DNA from: Macquaria australasica
Lineage: Eukaryota; Chordata; Actinopteri; Centrarchiformes; Percichthyidae
NCBI GenBank assembly: GCA_005408345.1
Contig: SEMN01000456.1
Location: 361,153-425,152, forward strand
Direction of reading: 5' to 3'
Length of the DNA: 64,000 bases
Part shown: one piece after another, positions 26,901-40,800 of the stretch
Position numbering within the stretch: the stretch's first letter is position 1
Layout: each line of letters starts with the position of its first letter
Made by a program: the position numbers and the translations under genes
The notes under the pieces: generated by a model
Seen by the model: the letters and a program-made list of their open reading frames with translations, nothing else
Told to the model about the DNA's origin: nothing
Database searches by the model: none

Positions 26901-29448
26901 TTTTTAAACATTGAAATGAGCAGTGTAATGGCAGTTATAAAATGTGCAGTGGCTCATTGAACCCTGATGATTCTGGTAAATTTTAATCACTTTTGGTTCC
27001 TCCATTTTCTCTTGAAGTTAATTGTGCATTCAGTTCTCAGTTCCATGTCTCCTGCTCGAATATGGTATTAGTAACCCTCTGTTGAAAAACATATTAATTC
27101 CAATTTTAATTTATTTTCTAAAACACACAGACCGTAACGAGCCATAGAAAATGAAAATCTGCACACAGATACACAACACAAGACACAAGCTTCAAATGTG
27201 TACTCATCTTGTGCAGTTATATAGTGTAAAAATGTCTCATAGGCCAACATATGCAGAGAATTTGCTTCCCACCCTGCTGCGTCCACTAACTTGATTATGG
27301 ATTAATTCAAATATTTATGACTACTTAGAATAATTATAATAAGTCGATTCTAGAGTGAAACTAGGGCCACATATTTCTGTCTGAACCTGACCCAAGTCCG
27401 AGAGAGTAGTAACCGAGCCTGACCTGAACCTGACAGGGCATTCTGTTTGGTTTTTTTTGTCCGAACCCGACCCGAGACTGACGCAGTTAATGTAAGCTGA
27501 AGCAAATCGAAATGCCTCCATACCATCAATTTTCCTGCATGGTTTTCGGTAGTTTTTTTTAAACTTCCTTAATGACAGATTTTGTTTGACGTCCTCCGTT
27601 CTTAGCCAGGCTACATGAATATTTACCGCCTGTGTGTTGCCTTCATGTGTTGTCACATAAATAACAAACCCCAGCACTGAACAGGAAGCACCATGTCAAG
27701 TATGATGTGATCGAACCTGACCCGAACCCGAACGTTGGGTATCCACCCTCTAGTCGGTTCATACTTTGATTACGACAAACCTGGACAAGGTGCAAGGTTT
27801 ATCAAAAGTGTCACCAGTTCCATCACTAGTGGGTTGAAAGGTGGTGATAGTTAAAGAAGCCATAACTGAAGATTATAAAAAGGCAACTGATTTTTTCAAC
27901 AAAGTGGCCCCACAGAGCAGAGTATGTAAAAGTCTTTGGTAAAAACGTTGTTGTTTTTTTAAATTAAGATATAATTAAACTAGAAATTGAACAATATTCC
28001 TGTAAGGGATCCAGCATTGTTGTCTGCTCCCCTGAGTGTTTCTGTGTATATGTTAGTCGTCTCACTATTGGTTTTCAGTGTTCAGACTCCAGCAGCATCC
28101 TGAATTGGCTGGCAACAAAACAATGCCCCCCACTGCTCTCAACCTCTATAAGTAGAGTGATTCTCATAGCAAGTGGTGGAGCTGCCGACGGTAGTCACAC
28201 AGTCGGAGGGCAAGGCCTCATTATTGGCACTGTAATACCACTCAACTTGTTAACTGAGATCGTAGAGGTTTTATCTCCCTTCCATAACGCAAGCACAATA
28301 CTACTCACCTTGTCCCATCTGTCCTGACTCCCAGCTTTTATCCAAATTTGTGGTTCGACTTGGAACAGTTTATATTATTATATTATCCTAGCAGCATAAT
28401 CAGTAAACATCAACTACAGCAACTGTGACTGGTGTATTTGGTATCCATTATTCATTGTAGGGAAATGCCAACAAAATGTCATTGATTTATATTTGAAGGA
28501 TTTGCAACCTTGTACTAACCTAATAGTCAACATAGCCACTATTTCTCTGTTTTGTCGTCTTAGTGTAATACTGTGAACAGTTTCATTAACAGTGTCATGT
28601 CTGTTTTTATAGATGTTTGGAAACTGGACATTTGGAACGCTGGTCTTTACTGTCATGGTCATCACTGTCACATTAAAGGTAAATTACACCCAATCTTTTT
28701 TTTTTGTTTTTTGGGGGTTTTTTTTCAGGATGATATTAGCCAGTATTTTAAGATACCACATTATCAATTTCATTCCACATATCCTTTAATGCCTACGGTA
28801 TTTCTCATGACTTTACTATGGTAACTTGCTTTCTGTTATATTGAGCTGTAAATATGTATGATGTTGATGTATGGTTCTGACGGTGTAATATTAGGGAGTG
28901 TTTGGCTTTTATAGTAGCAGCCATTTTAGAAAACTGAATGTATGCTATCTGCCCAAACATCCAAATCAGCCAAAGAAAAATGAGTGGCTGCTGAAAAAAG
29001 TTACAGGAATATTAGGCTTAAAATAATCAGGTGGGCACGAACGCATCTTCAGTGGGATGCTCATGTTGTTCTGTGTCAGCTTGTTGTTTGAGCAGGAATA
29101 TTAATAAGCTGACCGTATGTCAGCAATATGTTTTTGTGAGTTTGTGCCCTCTCCTGGTCACGAATGGTGTAATGCAGCTTTAAGATGGCGATTACTGTGT
29201 GCATTAGCTGAGAGCTGTATAGCGTGTTTTTGTCCACAGGGACACACTTGTATTGCCACAGCCCCAATATGAAATACAGCATGTTGTGAAGTATTAGGAT
29301 GATGTCAGTGGCCATTAACAGGAGAAGAATATTTGTCACAATTTGGGGTCACGGTCTTTTTTACAGCTCCAAGGCAGATTGCTGTAGTTTATTGATGTCC
29401 TACCTGCCCCTCTCTGTGTTTTACACCTAGCTTTCTTTTCCTCTCCCG

Positions 29449-29484
<36 letters not shown>

Positions 29485-32400
29485 GACAGCTTGCTTTAGA
29501 GACTCATTTCTGGACGTGGATGAACCATTTTGTGACGTGGGGTTCGATTGCCTTCTACTTCATCTTCTCTCTCTTTTATGGAGGCATTATCTGGTAAGAA
29601 GTGTGTCTTACAAAGTTCATGTTTGTCCTTGTTTTTGTCCAAGACACTGCTTTCACACTCAAAGAAAATTATTTTCCATCATGTAAAATTGTCTCTGCTC
29701 AATCTAGTGTGTAGGCCTAACATAACACCTCTTAAATAATCCCTACATTGGGAAAATGCAATATTAGTGGCCATGCAGCAGGTTTACAGAGAGAATAAAT
29801 TGCAGTGGCTAAACACTATGGCTGTCTTGCAACAGAAGAACAAAGTGAAATTTAAAGTTAAATCGTCACATTTACGTTGTTCCACATCCTTTCAAGGCTA
29901 GCAATAAATGACTACTTTGATAGTTAATGATGGAATATTGAAGTAAGTGGACAGTAAAGTATATAATGGGACATTGGTCTACAGTCTAAGTAAAATGCCT
30001 AGACAAGGAAGACAATATACTAATCATTTTTACATCTAAGGATAAAAAGATCAAAAGACTGTTATCACTCTAAGCAAATCTCATATTCTGCATTATACTG
30101 TGTATATTGTATTCGCATATTTTTGTCTGGTTCTCTGAAAACCTCTTTTCAACAGACTGTGGTAGAGGAATTTTCAGCTCATTCAATCATTTCAATTTCA
30201 GTAAAATCACAGTAAGAGTAGCTGCTTTGAGAAAATCATCAAACACGTGTTGCTCACTGAAATCTATTTAAGCTCTTATTTACTTTGAATAATATGAATG
30301 TATAAATTCCTCTTGAAAGGGATTCACCTACACTAAGAGAGGTGTATAAACTGTGCACATACTTTATTTGACTGATGCTGATGTTTGGGATGGAACAGGC
30401 TGATTTACGTAGATTTACCAATCTTGTCACTTGGCAGATAAAGCCAGAGGCTTTGTTAGAATCAGCTTTGATTATCTGGTAGTGTGTTGGATTGATCAGA
30501 TCAATCTTAACCACTTTACCCAGTGCGGTCAACTCACAGGCTTGTAGGAGCCATCCTGATAATATTGGACTGTAATTGATATTTGTGGTCTGACATCTGA
30601 ACAGGTTATTAAATTCTGTGGCACCAGGGTATAATAAAATAATTGTAAGAGCAAGACTCCAACTGCCAGTGAGACCTGAATATACAGTGAAGAGGGCCGA
30701 GGCTGACTGTCCACCTCCTATAGTCGTTTTAAATGTCTTCAGTTGTGTCCCCAGCCTAAAGATACTACCTCAGTCAATTCTGATCATGGATCAATATAAA
30801 GATGGACGACGCGTCTCCACTTCCTCCCACTGCACAAAAATGAAGCCCAAATATCCCATATATGGACGCTGCCATCTTGCTCTGGTGACGTCATTTGGAG
30901 CCAGAATCTGCATAGTAGTGATCTGCAGTGGAGACGCGGTATCTAGGTCCCGCCCATACACCCGCCTGAACCAATTGCAAGCACACCACAAGTTGTCAGT
31001 CATGATGTCACACCCCCTTTTCATAGCATCAAATAACAGCCAGCCACCAGGAGGCGATTGAGATGTTTTGGCTTCACTTTTGGGCAGCTGTCTTGTCATC
31101 CATTATTATATAGTGTATGGTTCTGATACTAATTTAGCCAAAATGTTACTGTCACTTTCAGACAAACTAACCCGATGCTTTCCACCACTGATAAAAAGCA
31201 TAAAAGCTTTCTCCTTTCTTCTGTTGTATGTAACCGCTGTGTCCCTTCCACTCCCTGCAGGCCATTCCTCCACACCCAGGACATGTACTTTGTATTCGTG
31301 CAGCTGCTGTCCAGCGGTTCGGCCTGGTTCGCCATCATCATCATCATCATAACATGCCTCTTTCCTGACGTGGTGAAGAAGGTCTTCTACCGACACCTGC
31401 AGCCCACCAGCACACAGAAGAGTCAGGTAACATGGGGAGGAGGGGCAGAAAGACTTCTACAGGTTGAGAAGACTTCTGCAGGTTGTTGTCTGGGAACCGC
31501 TGTAAAGAAGTCTAGCCATTCATCTAAAGTGGATTTTTCTTTCTTTGGTAAAAAGTACAGGTTCTTTTTCACATTGACTGGCACTTAAAGATGCTCTTTC
31601 AGCATATATCTGTTTACTTCCCAGACGTTTCCCTGCATTTCATCTGCCCTGCACCCTGCTGGCCTGCCTCCAAGGTGCAGTGTAGTCACTCTTGGTCACA
31701 GCAGTACTCAAATCATTGTTTTTTTAGTGAAAAACCTTTTGTACTATCCTGCATGTCTCCTGAGCATCCACTCTGCCTGCTCTGAGAACGGAAGATGTTT
31801 TGTTCTTCTCCAAAGTTGTCTTGGATGTGTGAGTAGCATCTACTCAGACTGTAACTTGCATTATTTAGCTAACTGTGGCTTAGTGACCAAAGCCAAGACT
31901 GCATCCTTTTTGTCAAGGTGAAATTATGATTGAAAGAAGGCTGAAAGGCAGGATGAGAGAAAGAAGTCCGACAAGACAGTGTAATATCAGGTGTGGAAAA
32001 AGTCGTAAAGAAATCAATCATCCGGCAAATGTTGCAGAGAAAAAAAAAACATTGGCTGCAGCAGCATCTTCAGAAACATTTTGTTAGCTTTTTTTAGAGG
32101 ACCGTTTGGATATTAGCTGGTTCATTACCTCAGTTAGCTAATCATTACAAGCTAACCATACCAGTTGTTTTAGGTTTTTCTATAAGGTCTGCAGGCCCAG
32201 GCTCAAAAGTAAAACTCATTAAAAATAATGAAATGGCACACGGAGGGCAAAACACCACATTCCAGTAGTTGAACTGTCTTATGTGTTCAGTGTTAGATTT
32301 AATACTTATTCCTACTTGTATCACAAAAATGGAAATTATATTTCCTGTAATGTGACAAGAGCCTGGAGGGAGAAAATAAACCAAAATGTCACGGTAATTC

Positions 32401-34816
32401 AAATTCTAGAGAAAATGTTCTGTGTGTCACATTGTTTAAATAGTTCATTATTTTTCTCAGCCTCTGTGGTCATGAGTTTACCCACTTCTTTACAGGAACA
32501 GCATGGTGTTCGGTTGCATCCAACACACACATGCACATACACAAACACACAGTGTGCATGGTCACCTCTCAGCAGACTCCCGCTGTTACTGTATTGATTT
32601 GTCCAGCTGGAGACTGTTTATGTTTCTACTTTTCCTCTTTTCAAAACTCTCCTCTTGTTTCTCAGAAAAAAGTGAACTGCCTTTTCCAATCCTATGTGGT
32701 GTTTGTTGTTTCTGCTCTAATCTTTGTCCTGTTTTGTCTGTGTGAGTGAGATTCTGAAAGTTGGTTTAGTGTGCTTGATGTCTAACCTCTGTGTGTGTCT
32801 GTGTGTTCTTCCTCCTGTCCTCTCTGTGTGTTCTCCTGGTGTAGATGTATTCCAACCGGGTGGCGATAGGTGATGACTTCATCGCTCTGCAGCCTCTGTC
32901 CAGAGCCAAGAGCCAGCTGGGCAAAATTAGGTAGAGGAGATGAGACTGATTCAGCCCTGGGCTTAAAATACATCTAAAAATCACTTCAGAGAAAACAAGT
33001 ATCCCAGGAGTGCTTTATTCAAAAGCAATATTTCTATATTAGTAGTTGCATATTAGGGATGCATCTGTATATTTTTGTGAATAGTCAGCCATCTGTACTG
33101 GCTTGTCCTGTCTCCCTGTATTGATGCTGCTCCTTCTAAATTTAATTTCACTTCCATTAGTTAGAAAATATGTATTTTAAATATTTTAGCACTTTTACAA
33201 ACCACCACAGGGCCTATTTGTCTTTTCTTTAGGATTTCTCACACTTTTCAGGAAACAGATCTTTCTTGCAACATTTTGCAGAAGTCTTACATTATCACAT
33301 TACACATTAAGGTGTTAAAATGTATAAAATCAGTGAATCGAGGTTATTAGAGGTCTAAATTTTCACCATTCAGTGATAACAGAATCAGACTGGTACCACA
33401 AGAAGCATGTTACATAATTTTCCTCGTCACATCTACTTAAACAGACACAACTTTTGATGATGTCCCTTGAATATTAATTGGTCTTCACTTAACATTAACT
33501 GTGTATGTTCAAAAATATACTTGCTTTGAAAGGTTTTATATCGGATAGTATTCCGAATGTCTTAAAAAGTCTTAAACTTTCTGAAGCATTTACTTGTAGA
33601 TTATTTATGCAGACGTTAAGATGAGGAAAATCAGGGTTAAAATCTAATTTATAGCATAACTTGGACAAGCCTGTAAAAAGTAGAAACATTGCTTTATGAA
33701 ACAAGCACTCCTGTTTATGATCATTCATACAATACCAAAATGTTCTTTCTCCCAGGGCTGAACTTGACTTAGTCCCACTGAGGCCTGTTTCTAACACTGG
33801 CAGTACACTGACTTCAGAGACGTGTGCTGCTAATGTTGGAACAGCTTCTTTTGTGTCATGTCTGACTGCATGCCCTGGACAAGCCTATCAGCATTCTCCG
33901 TGATCGAGATGGGGGGTGGATCGGGCAACATATTTTGGGGCTATTTGTGGGGTAGGAGATAATGCAAAAGAACGTGACCTCAAGCATTTCAGCCACTGCA
34001 TGTGTTGCATTTTAGTGAGAGGTTGACCTCCTGCCTGTTACAGCATGGTACTGTCATTACTCCCCCCACTGCATGAACAAACGAATGAATGAATGAATGT
34101 CAGATCACCTGGGAATCCTCAATGACTTAATTTTTTCTCTTCCCCCTGCACTCATAATAATGTGATGGCAGTGTTGACAAAAAGGGACCCTATTAAAGTC
34201 ATAATTTATGAAGCACCGTTTTGACTGTGACTTCCTGCATCTGCGTTTGTCCCAAATCAGAGCACCTGGTCAGACCTGCCTCCTGACCAACAGCTAGTGG
34301 TCATACAGCCACAGTCTGGCATGTCACGTTCATGTTAAAGTGACGCATGGTGCAGCCCATCAAACCACCCCTTTTTATCTATAGCATGGTCCGTCCTCTT
34401 GACATAATGCCCAGCCAAACACCCCCAAACTAGATTCACCACTTGACACCCTCCTCACCTCAGAGTTGTCCACCTGCATGGTTTTTATCAGACCCACAGA
34501 ACATGACCGATACCCCACTACAGCTGCATGACACTCTTGGACTGGGCTGGGCCGCCTTGCACAGCAGCATGATGCTGTCCTGTTAGAAGCATGACAGACT
34601 CCTGTGTTATCATGAAAGCTATTTTAGACTGATGACTTGAAGATCTTATGCTGTCATAGCAGATATCACTATAAACAGCCTGCAAGGCAAATGCTAACAA
34701 TAGTGTGAGCCAAAAACCCCAAATAAATTCTTGATCTTGGACAGAGACAGAAGTCTTGTCTAGTGAACATAAAAAACAGTTGTTTTGAGTTTCAATTTTG
34801 CTGTCCCAAGATTATG

Positions 34817-34889
<73 letters not shown>

Positions 34890-37800
34890 TTAGATCTGTA
34901 TGTTGTATATGGTTTAGAGGTGCAACAATTAGACAGAAAATTAATCAGAAACTGTTATGACAATCAATTCATTGTTTCAGTCATTTTTTTTATATTTTAT
35001 TTGGATTTGATGGTTTTCTTTGTCATATATGATAGTAAATTGAATTATTTTTGGGTCATAAAAACAAACTTTTAACACGTCACCTTGGGCTCTGGGACAT
35101 TATGGTGGGCATGTTTCATAATTTTCTGACATTTTATAGACCAAACATTTAATCAAGGAAATGATTGGCAGGTTAATTGATAATGAATACAATTGTTAGT
35201 TGCAGCCCTAGTATGGTAAATTTCTTTTCAATGCTAATGTTTGCTGCATGTGTATCTTTATCCTTACAGCTATATGGCATGTTAGTTCTGATGGTTCTGT
35301 TCTGTAGCACGCTGGGAAATGTTACTCCATATTTATAAAAATAATAGCCTATGTTTTATGTTTATAGTTGTTTACATTACACTAAGCCGCCAGTATATAC
35401 ACATTGCTAAAACTAATGCAGTCCAATACAACAGCTCTCCAATAAATCCTACCTTTACAAAGGTTTTAATGCTCACTTTTTTTTAAAAAACCTTAGAGAG
35501 GTGTTTGTTTGTTTATTGTTTGTTTATTGTGGTGTTGTTGAACTGTATTGCGTTACATTGAGAGGTGTTTCTAATGTTTTGTCACCCAATTTTCTATAAA
35601 TAAGGGTACACTAGAAACACCTCTCAAAAACTGAACATTGTAACCTTCATAAAGGTAGGATTAATTGCAGTAGTTTGAGCTTGGTATATCTAGAAAACTG
35701 GCAGCTGAGTGTATGTTCTAAGTCACTAATGATAGAGGCAATGCAGGTCCCATCCCACAAACTCAATGAGCAGAAACAAGCTGTAGACTGACTGATTATA
35801 AGTGTTGTGTGCATTATGTTAAGAGAGGGCACAAAGCATATTATGCAAAAGAGATCCTATTTCCTCAGTTTGAGTAATTAGTTTGTTGAATTGGTAGAAC
35901 TACACAAGATGCTCTTACTGGGTTCAAAATCAAAGCATGTATTCATGCTAATGTTCTGTTTAATGCAATTTATTCAGTTCTGTTGAATGAATTCCAGTAT
36001 CTTTCAGAGTCCTTTTTTTTACTAATTAGATTAGAGGGAGGTAATCACAAAAGAACCCAGGGGGCTCTCCTGGGTTTTTCATTGTTTGCCTACTCTGTAG
36101 CTCTGATAGATTAAGCAGCAGGTTAATTGGTTTGGATACTAATAGATTTGGTCTTATCTGCACTAGAAGGATCCTTTTCCCTCGAGACATCTTTCTCATG
36201 CCTGCAGCTTCTTTCTGCTCATTTGTTGCTCAATTTTACAGCTACTTCCGAGCTTACCGGCCTCCTCACCAATGTGTTTGATTGTCACTGCTTTTGTGAG
36301 AAATTAAAACCCTCCTCCGGTGACCTCATCAACCCACTCAAATATTCTGAAGGACCTCTTCTCAAGCAGTGATTTATGATAATCTCCCAGTCTCAATTAA
36401 AATGAGGTTCAGATCTGTCGCAGGGGAATAAGATCTGGGATGCACATTGGTGTCTTCTTTGGAAAAGGCAGGAAGCAGCTGTTCTTATTTGCCATGTAAG
36501 CCAAAAATTTCCTCTAATTTCTGTTGCTATGTTGAAGATTGTTGGTGAGGTCACTTGGGAAGGGCTTTAAAAAGAGGACCAGCATCGATTTGGTCTCTAT
36601 ACTGTATGTATTAGTGTATTAGAGCCCACTGTAGAGTAAGGGTCAGAAATTTAATTAACTGCCCCCCTACAGTGCAGCCTGGACTGACTCGCTGACTGAC
36701 TGCTTGCTTACTAACTGACTAATTAATCTGCTGGTTGGTAAATAAGCAGCACTGAAAAACATATCAGCTGTATCCGCAGTCTTTTAGTCTTATATTGAGT
36801 CCATAGATTTACTAAACAAAATGTTGAATAATTCCAATGTTATGAGATGATTTGATTTCAAATCTCGCCCAAATGAAAATCACCACAAAAATAAAATTCT
36901 AATAATCAAATATACATTTTTTGATACTTGCCTAAAAGTAAATGTCTATTTGTTTTTAGAAAATTCCTAAAATGGTAAAAAGAAAAGTGAAACTGCATTT
37001 GAAACAAGGCATTATCTCTCTCTCCCATTACCAACTGTTTGCTCGTTTTAAGAAAAATGTAAAGACTTAATATGAGACAAATGACTACTGTAGATATTTT
37101 TTCAGTGCAATTGGTTAGTTAACAGGCTGGCTTTACTGGTTATGTTGCTGTGTCGATGTCTGACCTACCAACAGTCTACCTGGCTGACTGAAGAGCTGTT
37201 TGACTAGCCAGCGGGGCTCACTGTAAGCATCTTGTGTCCTTCAGATGGAAGAGGGTGATGGTTCAGTCGGCCCAGAATATGACCCTGTTAAAGCCCAGCG
37301 GAGCCCAGGGGAGGACAATTGGCACCTGCTAGCTGCTTATCCTCCCCCTGCTGCCCCCAGCCCAGACCCCTGCTCCCCTAGGTAGTACCATACTTCATTC
37401 TCATTGTCCACCTTGTACTGTCACTGCCCCAGCAACCAGCACTGTGCACTCCCTACCAGCTGCAGTCAACCACATATATGTCCTTATATTTGGTTAAAAC
37501 AACCTGCACCTTCAGTCATTCACCCATGGCCGTATGTCACAGCTGCCCCTGCACTGCCCTTTTATTTCATATGTAGTAAAAAAAAAAAAAAAAAAAAAAA
37601 ACTATTCCTGTATTTCATCCTCTCCCACCCAACCATGATCAACCCCATCCATCCCTCCCCTTCCATGAATCACCTCATCCTTCCCTACTTGGATATGACT
37701 GACCCCGTCCTCCCTGATCCAACCATGATTGTCCCCCATCCTTTCCTATTCCAGGCTCAAATCACCCCTCACTGTTATTAATCAGGTCTGGGTTCAGGGT

Positions 37801-40800
37801 TTAGAGAGAGAGAATGCTGTTGGCATGCTGACTTCATTGTCTTCGCTGTATTTTTGTTCAACCATCTAACCCCACCATATTCTAATAATACTCCGTATTG
37901 AAGCCTGAATTAAATATCATTGTCAGCTCATAAGTATTTGGTATGTCATATAATCCCTTTTGCATTTCAAGAATGTTTTTTAAGTTATTTTCTCTTTTGT
38001 TCTATAACTTAAGACTTTCAGTGTTTTGTTTTCTCTGCATACAGAGTGTGCTTTGTAAGCGCCATATATCATTCTATAAACCAATGATCATTACATTTTC
38101 TTATGCAGTCACCAGAATGATATCTGCTGTCTCTGTGCTCTGATGATGTGCTAAGTAAAAGAGACAGAGAACATGAACTTAAGCTGAACTCTGTAGCTAA
38201 TATAGTAAATCAGCCAGGGGATGATGTCACCCTTATAGCTGTCACTGAGGCCTTGGTCATTTTATGACAAAACCTTCGATTCAGGCATCGTTTTCTCTGA
38301 AAACCTCAGTTTACAAGAGAACTATGAATCATATGGTTTGACCTGGTTTTACATCGTATTGCTGCTGCTTCTCTAGAACTAAAAACTGACTTGCACTAAG
38401 CAGTTTCTCATAAACAGTGCAAAGGTAAAATAGGAAGTTCAGTTGATACCTCTTTGTTGTTCATCTCTCATCAACAGCATTGGAGAACAAGTTTTATTGT
38501 AACATGACTGCCCCTGAAAACTACAGTTTCTCAACTCTGCCTTCCATTGCTTCTGATATACAAGCCCTGTGATGACTGATTGCTGCTTCACAGATTAATA
38601 TGATTGGTTACTGGTAGATTAATGGAAGCTATATCAGTCATGTTAGAGTTAATGAAAAGCTGACGGTGTTTATCACCCATATGGTGATACCATCAAAGAT
38701 ATGCCAAGGACAGTTCACCAACAAATAAACACTAGTCTAGGATACATTACCATCCATGGCTACAGCTGTGGCTTGGCTGCTGTCACTGTTTTTACTGTGG
38801 TTTGGACGGTGTATGTTTTGAATAAACAACCTCCAATTTTCTCTTTGCTTTGGCAGGGTTTAAGTGGTGACTTGTGTGTTACAGTAACAAGAACAAGACT
38901 TTTTTAAAGGAATAAAAAGCAATGTCCTGATAGAAGAAGTGCAAAACCATGCATTTGTTATCCAGGGACACCTGACACTGCCCGCATAAATCACATTCAG
39001 TTTGTCCTGTCTGTGTCTTGCTGTTGCGAGCCAAGAAGCAGGAGTTGGGTTTCATGCCAACAGTGTCTCCAATTTCTGCTGCAGAGAAATGTGACAACAG
39101 CAACATCACAGTCCAAAGCACTGTGGAATACATGGGTCATACATTCAGCTACAATAATAGTTTGAAGCATCTTAGTGTTTACTTAGCTCTCCATATGCTG
39201 AATGAAACTGGAGGTTTTAAATCTTTACATAGTTGCTGTACACCAGAGTTAAACTTTTAATCTAAAACACACAAATAACACCTGTAATTGGTAATAGCAA
39301 AAAGTACAAATTGAAGCTGATTTATGAACCAGGTGGGTCGCTAAAGTTAGTTTGAGGTTAATCTGTAATTCCTGTTATGCTGTAGGAAAGAAGGGTACAG
39401 GATGCAAACTACATGAATGTAACCTCACACTCTGTTTCCTCTTCGCTTTCTCTCTCTTCCATCACACACTGTTTCTCCCTCTCGGGTGCTGACTCAGGTT
39501 AACAGAGCCACCTGATCCTGCAGGTTTCTAGGCAGCAACTTCATTCAGCTTTGTCTACCAATGCATCACTGGCTCATTGAAATGTCTGATTAGTCATAAA
39601 TTATATTTTCAGTCTTATTATATAGACAGTGAGAGGTTTCTTTGCACTGCATGTCAACTTCTACATTAATACAGACAATATTTTTGAACTGGTTTTCACA
39701 AATATGAAGTAAAATGATCTGGATAGATAACAACACTGTCCTGTTTCTTATCATAGCTCTGGAGCTTTGAAAACAGAAGTAGGCTAGATATCCCAGATCT
39801 TTCGTTGGACCAGTTAAAGGTTGATATAATCGTGATCATGGTCTCAAGTTTAACATTCTTGGAAATGTTCAGCCAGACCTAAATAGTTGTTCAGCTCTTA
39901 AGTCTCATGTGATTTCCAAGCAAGGCCAATGGCAGATTTTACAACCACGCTAAAATATACATCAGAGGCCTGTACTACAAAGTAGGATTTGCGGTTAGTG
40001 AGAACTTCAGGTTCAACTCCTGCTCCGGAGCAGGTTGTGTTTGAGATAACAGATCAACGCGTACAAAAGCACCGCCTACTGACCAATCAATTCTCTTGGA
40101 AAATGGCATCACCAATAGAAAAGAAGTGGAGCTCGGTACGTGGATCGTGAGAGAAACCCTTTTTATGTGAGAGATAGTTTCTCGTCGGATTGACCGACTT
40201 ATCTGTGTCATCCTACAACAGAGACTGAAGCACTAAAGCTTTGTACTTATAAGATATGAATGTAAGCCTATTTACCTCTAAATTATGTTTTTATATTTAT
40301 TTTTTATTTGCTCCCAAGTCCGTTTGACACCACTGGGATTGTAGCTGAAAGAATCAGGCTAAAATTGTCATACACTCCATAAGAACATCTAAGCAACACA
40401 TTAACTTAATGGAATACTACTGACGGGGCAGTGATATTATAAGCCTGTTAATTTACGCATTCACACAGTCAGGGTTTTTTTTGCCAGCTGTCTTTCCTGC
40501 AGTCAGCAGCTGTGTTGCTTTTAGCCTGGATGATGTTTAAATTCTTCGTATTTCTCTAACATTACAGTTTGCTCTTCGTTTGTAAAGTATGCCGCTCTGC
40601 TGCCAGTACACCTGTCATGTTTGTGATTTGTCATATGCTGCAAACACCTCCTCTTTCATGAGAACGCGCTCGTGGCTAGATTGGGAAACCCTGGATTGAC
40701 TTATCAAGCTGATAACCAGCGTCGTGTGAGCGCTTAGCATGATCGCGATTGTTAGGCTTAGTGAAGCCAGATAACGAAAAGATATCCTGGGTATGTTGAA

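Larger units (their letters stand above)
32935..37244 (+). other. sequence between alternative tail exons a and b
   Basis: Contains an AATAAA at 34722-34727 that could end a transcript stopping at the TAG of exon a. Also holds a (TA)n run, family A copy 2, family B copy 1 and a MITE. No further coding exon was recognised. Confidence 0.5.

Noticed and set aside
34785..35075. ORF with an IYIYIY run
   Set aside because: Translation of a (TA)n microsatellite and family A repeat.
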